Shown: in pieces, positions 59,993-64,000 of the stretch
Layout of the letters: each line of letters starts with the position of its first letter
How positions within the stretch are numbered: the first letter of the stretch is position 1
Assembly: GCA_944393695.1 (NCBI GenBank)
Contig: CALYAY010000001.1
Location: forward strand, 62,001 to 126,000
Reading direction: 5' to 3'
Source: an uncultured Alphaproteobacteria bacterium
GTDB taxonomy: Bacteria; Pseudomonadota; Alphaproteobacteria; RF32; CAG-239
DNA length: 64,000 nt
Notes under the pieces: generated by a model
What the model saw: the letters and a program-made list of their open reading frames with translations, nothing else
Databases searched by the model: none
Told to the model about the DNA's origin: nothing
Program-made: the position numbers and the translations under genes

Positions 59993-60940
59993 ATGCAGCT
60001 TCTGAAAAAGATTATATTGGGTATAGCCGCTTTTGTTTTAATTTTATGGGGAGGCGCCGGAACCCAAAGCAACAGCCTTTTGTTACAAGGGGGCGGCTTT
60101 GTCATTCTTATCGCCGGCTTGATAATTTTATATATTTTCCTCAAAATGGCCTGGCGGGCCATGGGCTGTTTGCCCTCATTTATTGTTTTTGCCGGAATTA
60201 TGAGCTTTATTGTTTATGCCATCGGCGGTTTTAACAACGGAATACATAATGTCGGCCGCAATATTCAAAACTTTTTGGGTCAGTCGCCGGTTGTATCCGG
60301 TTCTTCCGGCAACAAGGTTATGTTAATGGATGAAGCATCATCTGAAAATCTTGAAGATTTTGCCGATACATCGTCTGAAAATTCTTCCGAAGAAGGACCG
60401 ATACGCCGCCTGGTAAATTCCTTTACCAAAACCGACAGTGCTTCTTTTAATCCGGAAAGCTTTCCCGTTGTTTACGGCAAGGCCAAAGTTGTCAATGCCA
60501 ATACCCTGATTTTAAACGGCCGCTATTTTCGTCTGTATGGTCTGGATGCGCCGGAGCTGAGCCAGATGTGCGCCAACAGACAGGGGCGTTCTTACCAATG
60601 CGGGCGTGAAGCCGCCAACTGGCTGCGCAGCTGGATAGACGGCTATGCTTTGGAATGTCGCGTTATGCAGCAGGATGAACAGGGAAACATGGCCGGCATC
60701 TGTTCTCTGGGACAATACGACATCGGCGCAGCTTTGGTTAAAGCCGGCTGGGCTGTGGCCTATACCAAATACAGCGATGTTTATGTTCCCTATCAGCAGG
60801 AAGCCATGCATACCGGCAGCGGATTATGGCAGGGACAATTTTACATGCCCTGGGATTGGCGTGAACAACAAAGACAAGTTCCGAAGATTAAAGTAATCAA
60901 ACCCAAAAAAACACATAAAAAAGGATTGCTTGATGTCTGA
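59993..60940 (+). CDS. Membrane-anchored staphylococcal-nuclease-like protein
   Basis: A 315-residue protein with three N-terminal transmembrane segments within about residues 5-85, an acidic/Ser-rich linker (about 110-150) and a C-terminal SNase-like OB-fold (about 160-300: GKAKVVNANTLILNGRYFRL, YGLDAPEL, GREAANWL, GLWQGQFYMPWDWR). The fold-specific Asp and Glu positions are partly recognisable (LDAPEL), but I cannot confirm all catalytic residues (the usual GDT is replaced by NAN), so it may be inactive. I chose the ATG at 59993 (GAGG 8 nt upstream) over the GTG at 59984. It overlaps tsaE by 8 bp. Confidence 0.78.
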   Translation: MQLLKKIILGIAAFVLILWGGAGTQSNSLLLQGGGFVILIAGLIILYIFLKMAWRAMGCLPSFIVFAGIMSFIVYAIGGFNNGIHNVGRNIQNFLGQSPVVSGSSGNKVMLMDEASSENLEDFADTSSENSSEEGPIRRLVNSFTKTDSASFNPESFPVVYGKAKVVNANTLILNGRYFRLYGLDAPELSQMCANRQGRSYQCGREAANWLRSWIDGYALECRVMQQDEQGNMAGICSLGQYDIGAALVKAGWAVAYTKYSDVYVPYQQEAMHTGSGLWQGQFYMPWDWREQQRQVPKIKVIKPKKTHKKGLLDV

Positions 60941-61394
60941 TTTCACCTTTCTTACCCAAACCGAAGCCGAAACTGCCTCTTTAGGACAAAAGCTGGCTCT
61001 TTTGGCCCGGAAAGGTGATTGTTTTGCGCTTTTCGGCACTCTGGGCATGGGCAAAAGCGTTCTGGCCCGTTCCTTTATTCAAAGTCTGACCGGGGCAGGG
61101 GAGGTTCCCAGTCCCACTTTTACGCTTGTTCAGTTATATGATGCACCCGGGTTCACCATTTATCATTTTGACCTCTACCGTCTTAAATCTCCGGAAGAGA
61201 TTTTCGAACTCGGCATGGAAGAAGCCCTTTATGAAGGCGTCAGCCTGATTGAATGGCCGGAAAGAATGGGGGCTTACCTGCCTCGTGATTGTTTCCGGAT
61301 AGATATTCTGCCGGCTGCCGAAGGGCGGAAAATAAGTATCACCGCCTTTTCCGGAGAGCGTCAACAGCGTTTGCAGGAGCATTTTTCAAAATGA
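60933..61394 (+). CDS. tsaE: tRNA threonylcarbamoyladenosine biosynthesis ATPase TsaE
   Basis: Small P-loop ATPase (153 aa) that resets the TsaBD complex in t6A synthesis. Walker A is GTLGMGKSVLARSF; VPSPTFTLVQLYDAPGFTIY, HFDLYRL and LIEWPERM are the family hallmarks. AAGGA precedes the ATG at 60933. Its stop overlaps the hprK start (ATGA). amgK, which follows tsaE in most alphaproteobacteria, is absent here. Confidence 0.95.
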   Translation: MSDFTFLTQTEAETASLGQKLALLARKGDCFALFGTLGMGKSVLARSFIQSLTGAGEVPSPTFTLVQLYDAPGFTIYHFDLYRLKSPEEIFELGMEEALYEGVSLIEWPERMGAYLPRDCFRIDILPAAEGRKISITAFSGERQQRLQEHFSK

Positions 61395-61813
61395 TGAACA
61401 TTCACACCACCTGCATTATGCTTAACGGCAAAGGTGTTTTGCTTATGGGCTGTTCCGGCTCCGGAAAATCAGACCTGGCTTTGCGTCTGATCCGTCATTA
61501 TAACGCTGTTCTGGTTGCCGATGACCGTACGGATATTACGATTGAAAACGAAAAAGCCGTTGCCTCCTGCCCGAAGAGTATTGCCGGTTTGCTGGAGGTG
61601 AGGGGGGTCGGCATTTTAAAAATGCCTTTTCAACCGTCATGCCGGGTAGATTTGGTTGTTGAGCTGGCCCGCAGTTTTTCTGATGTGGAAAGATTGCCTT
61701 CCGAACGTTTTTACGATCTTGGCGGAATAAAAATCCCCTTGCTGAAGATTTATCCTTTTGAAGTTTCCGCACCCGACAAGATTGTTATAAAACTGGAGAC
61801 TTCTATTGATTAA
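61391..61813 (+). CDS. hprK: Short HPr kinase/phosphorylase
   Basis: A 140-residue protein comprising only the catalytic domain of HPr(Ser) kinase, the short form usual in alphaproteobacteria. Walker A is GCSGSGKSDLAL; the second signature is LEVRGVGILKMP; VADDRTDI contains acidic residues of the active site. It phosphorylates HPr of a regulatory PTS; no HPr or EI gene is in the window. I chose the ATG at 61391, which overlaps the tsaE stop; the longer frame from 61289 lies within tsaE. Confidence 0.88.
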   Translation: MMNIHTTCIMLNGKGVLLMGCSGSGKSDLALRLIRHYNAVLVADDRTDITIENEKAVASCPKSIAGLLEVRGVGILKMPFQPSCRVDLVVELARSFSDVERLPSERFYDLGGIKIPLLKIYPFEVSAPDKIVIKLETSID

Positions 61814-61873
61814 TAGGCTTTCTTGTCTTACGATATACATAATTTTTCATAATAATTTACGAAAGAAACGCTT

Positions 61874-62662
61874 ATGAGTAACAAAATTGAATTATTCCTG
61901 CGTGCACTCGGCAAACCTCTGGTTAAGTTTATTTCCAGCCTGGGTGATTTAACTATTTTCATTGCCCAGTCGGTTTACAATTGTCTGACCCCGCCCTTTT
62001 ATTTTAAATTAATGGGAAAACAGCTGATAGACATCGGTTTTTATTCCCTGCCGGTTGTCGGTCTGACCACCATTTTTGCCGGTATGGTTATTGCTCTGCA
62101 AAGTTACACCGGTTTTGCCCGTTTTGGTGCGGAAAGCGGTGTCGCCTCGGTTGTCTTGATTTCCGTTACCCGCGAACTGGCTCCGGCCTTGTCGGGTTTA
62201 ATGGTTGCCGGCCGTATCGGTGCAGCTATGGCCGCGGAAATCGGAACCATGCGTGTAACCGAACAAATTGACGCCCTGGTTACTTTGTCCACCAATCCGT
62301 TCAAATATCTTGTTGCCCCGCGCATTATTGCCGGAATAATTGTTTTGCCGGTTTTGGTTCTAATCGGCGATGTTATCGGTATTTTCGGCGGCTATGTTGT
62401 TTGTGTTTACAAACTGGGCTTCAATCCCGCCAACTACATTAATTCAACTTTGCAAAATCTGGAATCCCTTGACATCATCACCGGCGTTGTCAAAGCGGCA
62501 GTCTTTGGTTTCATCATTACCCTGATGGGCTGCTACAATGGTTACAAGTCAAGAGGCGGCGCCCAGGGTGTTGGCGAAGCAACGACCAATGCCGTTGTTT
62601 CCGCTTCTATTTTAATCCTGATTTTCAACTACATTATTACCGAACTTCTGTTTGCCAAATAA
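61874..62662 (+). CDS. mlaE: MlaE-type ABC permease (lipid asymmetry)
   Basis: Inner-membrane permease (262 aa) of the MlaFEDB phospholipid transport system that keeps the outer membrane asymmetric. It has about five transmembrane segments and the family motif LAPALSGLMVAGRIGAAMAAEIGTM, followed by EQIDAL. mlaF follows 15 bp after the stop; mlaD is not within the window. Confidence 0.94.
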   Translation: MSNKIELFLRALGKPLVKFISSLGDLTIFIAQSVYNCLTPPFYFKLMGKQLIDIGFYSLPVVGLTTIFAGMVIALQSYTGFARFGAESGVASVVLISVTRELAPALSGLMVAGRIGAAMAAEIGTMRVTEQIDALVTLSTNPFKYLVAPRIIAGIIVLPVLVLIGDVIGIFGGYVVCVYKLGFNPANYINSTLQNLESLDIITGVVKAAVFGFIITLMGCYNGYKSRGGAQGVGEATTNAVVSASILILIFNYIITELLFAK

Positions 62663-62677
62663 TCAATGGAGAACAAA

Positions 62678-63442
62678 ATGAGTGAAACAAAAATAAAAAT
62701 TTCCGATCTTCATAAAGCTTTTGGCAAAAAAGTTGTTTTGAACGGCATTGATCTTGAAGTTGCCAAAGGTGAATCCTTGGTCGTCATCGGCGGTTCGGGA
62801 ACCGGAAAATCCGTTTTGATTAAATGTATTCAGGGATTACTTGTCCCCGATTCCGGTTCTATTGAAATTGACGGTGAAGAAACCGTTGGTGTTGACAAAC
62901 ACCGTCAGGAAGAACTTCATTCCAAAATGGGGATGTTGTTTCAGGGCGGAGCTTTGTTTGACAGTCTGAGCGTTTGGCAAAATGTAGCTTTCAGCCTGCT
63001 TGAAAACAAAAAAATGCCGGCAAAAGAAGCCCGGACCGAAGCCGTTCGCGTTTTGCGTCAGGTCGGTTTGGCCCCGGATGTGGCCGACTTATCTCCCAGC
63101 GAGCTTTCCGGCGGCATGCAAAAGCGCGTAAGTCTGGCCCGCGTCATTGCCACCAGACCGGAAATAATCTTTTTTGACGAACCCACCACCGGACTTGACC
63201 CCATCATGGCCGATGTCATTAACGATTTGATTATTGAAACGGTCAAAGGCCTGGGAGCAACGGCTCTGACAATTACGCACGACATGGCCTCGGCCCGGAA
63301 GATTGCCGATAAAATTGCCATGCTTTATCAGGGAAAAATCATTTGGCAGGGAACGGTCAAAGAACTGGATAAAACCGATAATCCTTATGTTAAGCAGTTC
63401 ATCAACGGCAGTTCTCATGGCCCGATAAAAGTGGAGATTTAA
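62678..63442 (+). CDS. mlaF: MlaF-type ABC transporter ATPase
   Basis: ATPase subunit (254 aa) for MlaE. Walker A is GGSGTGKSVL, Q-loop LFQGGALFDSL, signature LSGGMQKRVSLAR, Walker B IIFFDEPTTGLDP, and the H-loop His is in ITHDMASARK. I chose the ATG at 62678 with GGAG 7 nt upstream; the earlier in-frame ATG at 62666 overlaps that site. Confidence 0.95.
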   Translation: MSETKIKISDLHKAFGKKVVLNGIDLEVAKGESLVVIGGSGTGKSVLIKCIQGLLVPDSGSIEIDGEETVGVDKHRQEELHSKMGMLFQGGALFDSLSVWQNVAFSLLENKKMPAKEARTEAVRVLRQVGLAPDVADLSPSELSGGMQKRVSLARVIATRPEIIFFDEPTTGLDPIMADVINDLIIETVKGLGATALTITHDMASARKIADKIAMLYQGKIIWQGTVKELDKTDNPYVKQFINGSSHGPIKVEI

Positions 63443-63444
63443 TC

Positions 63445-64000
63445 TTGGCCAAAAAAGTCAGTGAATTTGTTTGCCAGAATTGCGGCGTTTCTTATCCGAA
63501 ATGGCAGGGAAAATGCGATGCCTGCGGCGAATGGAACACCATTGTTGAAGAAAAAGTCGGAGGGGAGGGGTTTTCTAACTTTAAACCTAAGAAAAACGGA
63601 CATCTGATAGACTTTGTCCCCCTTTTCGGCGAGGAAAAAGCCTTAACCCGTCTGCCAACCCATATTAAAGAGCTTGACCGGGTCAGCGGCGGCGGATTGG
63701 TTCCCGGTTCGGTTATTTTGGTTGGCGGTGATCCCGGCATCGGAAAATCCACTTTGCTTTTGCAGGTTTGTGCCAGCATATCTTCCTCTCCCGGAAATCC
63801 GGAATGTTACTATATTTCGGGTGAAGAGGCCATTGACCAGGTGCGTATCCGTGCCAAACGGCTTCATCTTGAACAAACACCGGTCAAACTGGCCAGTGCC
63901 ACCGAAATCAAAGACATTATCACCACACTGGAAAAATCAAATGCGGCAGTGGTAATTATCGATTCCATTCAGACGATGTATCTGGATGAAGTTGAATCCA
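63445..64000 (+). CDS. radA: DNA repair protein RadA, 3' end cut by window
   Basis: RecA-like DNA repair and branch-migration helicase, cut by the window end after 185 codons. The N-terminal zinc finger is C-x2-C...C-x2-C (CQNCGVSYPKWQGKCDACG); Walker A is GGDPGIGKSTLLLQ; YYISGEEA and VVIIDSIQTMY (Walker B) follow. The start is a TTG at 63445, with GGAG 8 nt upstream inside the end of mlaF; no ATG fits the family N-terminus. The RadA-specific KNRFG motif would lie beyond the window. Confidence 0.94.
   Translation, partial: MAKKVSEFVCQNCGVSYPKWQGKCDACGEWNTIVEEKVGGEGFSNFKPKKNGHLIDFVPLFGEEKALTRLPTHIKELDRVSGGGLVPGSVILVGGDPGIGKSTLLLQVCASISSSPGNPECYYISGEEAIDQVRIRAKRLHLEQTPVKLASATEIKDIITTLEKSNAAVVIIDSIQTMYLDEVES

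Overview
The window reads as a piece of an alphaproteobacterial chromosome, probably from a host- or gut-associated, metabolically trimmed lineage. The class call rests on conserved gene order: addB-addA-trxA next to a MurU-type uridylyltransferase; secB divergent from a Tim44-like gene followed by mltA and an smr gene; coaE-dnaQ; tsaD divergent from a Mic60/mitofilin-like gene; lptF-lptD-surA-rsmA; and rho-mnmE-mnmG-rsmG-parA-parB. The hslVU promoter also fits the alphaproteobacterial heat-shock (RpoH) pattern. No rRNA, tRNA, CRISPR array, transposase or prophage was seen.

Layout. 0-9 kb: SDR oxidoreductase (cut by the window start), AmpG-like permease, class Ia ribonucleotide reductase nrdAB with a probable NrdR box pair, hslVU, hemW and a small HTH protein. 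9-21 kb: trxA, addA, addB, an HD phosphohydrolase, murU-like gene, rdgB, rph, a long glycogen-synthase-like protein and grpE. 21-32 kb: ftsK, fabD-fabG, and the envelope biogenesis run lptF-lptD-surA-rsmA. 31-40 kb is more lineage-specific: a protein with a degenerate ACP-like tail, a repeat-built secreted protein, nth, tsaD, Mic60-like, an ADP-dependent sugar kinase of an otherwise mainly archaeal/metazoan family, a repeat island and two Cys-rich secreted proteins. 40-47 kb: aroK, a 47-residue membrane peptide, xerD, secB, tim44, mltA, a small membrane protein, smr, a second repeat island, dnaQ and coaE.

47.4-47.9 kb is very probably the chromosome replication origin. It has five DnaA-box matches, an AT-rich core and diverging flanking genes, and the strand composition flips from strongly C-rich (left) to G-rich or balanced (right). 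To its right lies the partition region: rho, mnmE, mnmG, rsmG, parA, parB, with two perfect parS sites inside mnmG and rsmG. The same region holds nine copies of an unexplained, uniformly oriented ~15-bp motif (core GTATTTAAA preceded by AACAnY), both between and inside genes. 57-64 kb: three surface-glycan genes, a membrane-anchored nuclease, tsaE, a short hprK, mlaE, mlaF and the start of radA.

Themes: (1) the origin and partition machinery are together here; (2) haem genes normally found at two of these loci (hemC/hemD between tsaD and mic60, hemE/hemH at the origin) are absent, though hemW is kept; (3) palindromic repeats that fill two intergenic islands have also entered a secreted protein gene in frame. 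All calls come from reading the sequence and recalling protein families; no database search was run.
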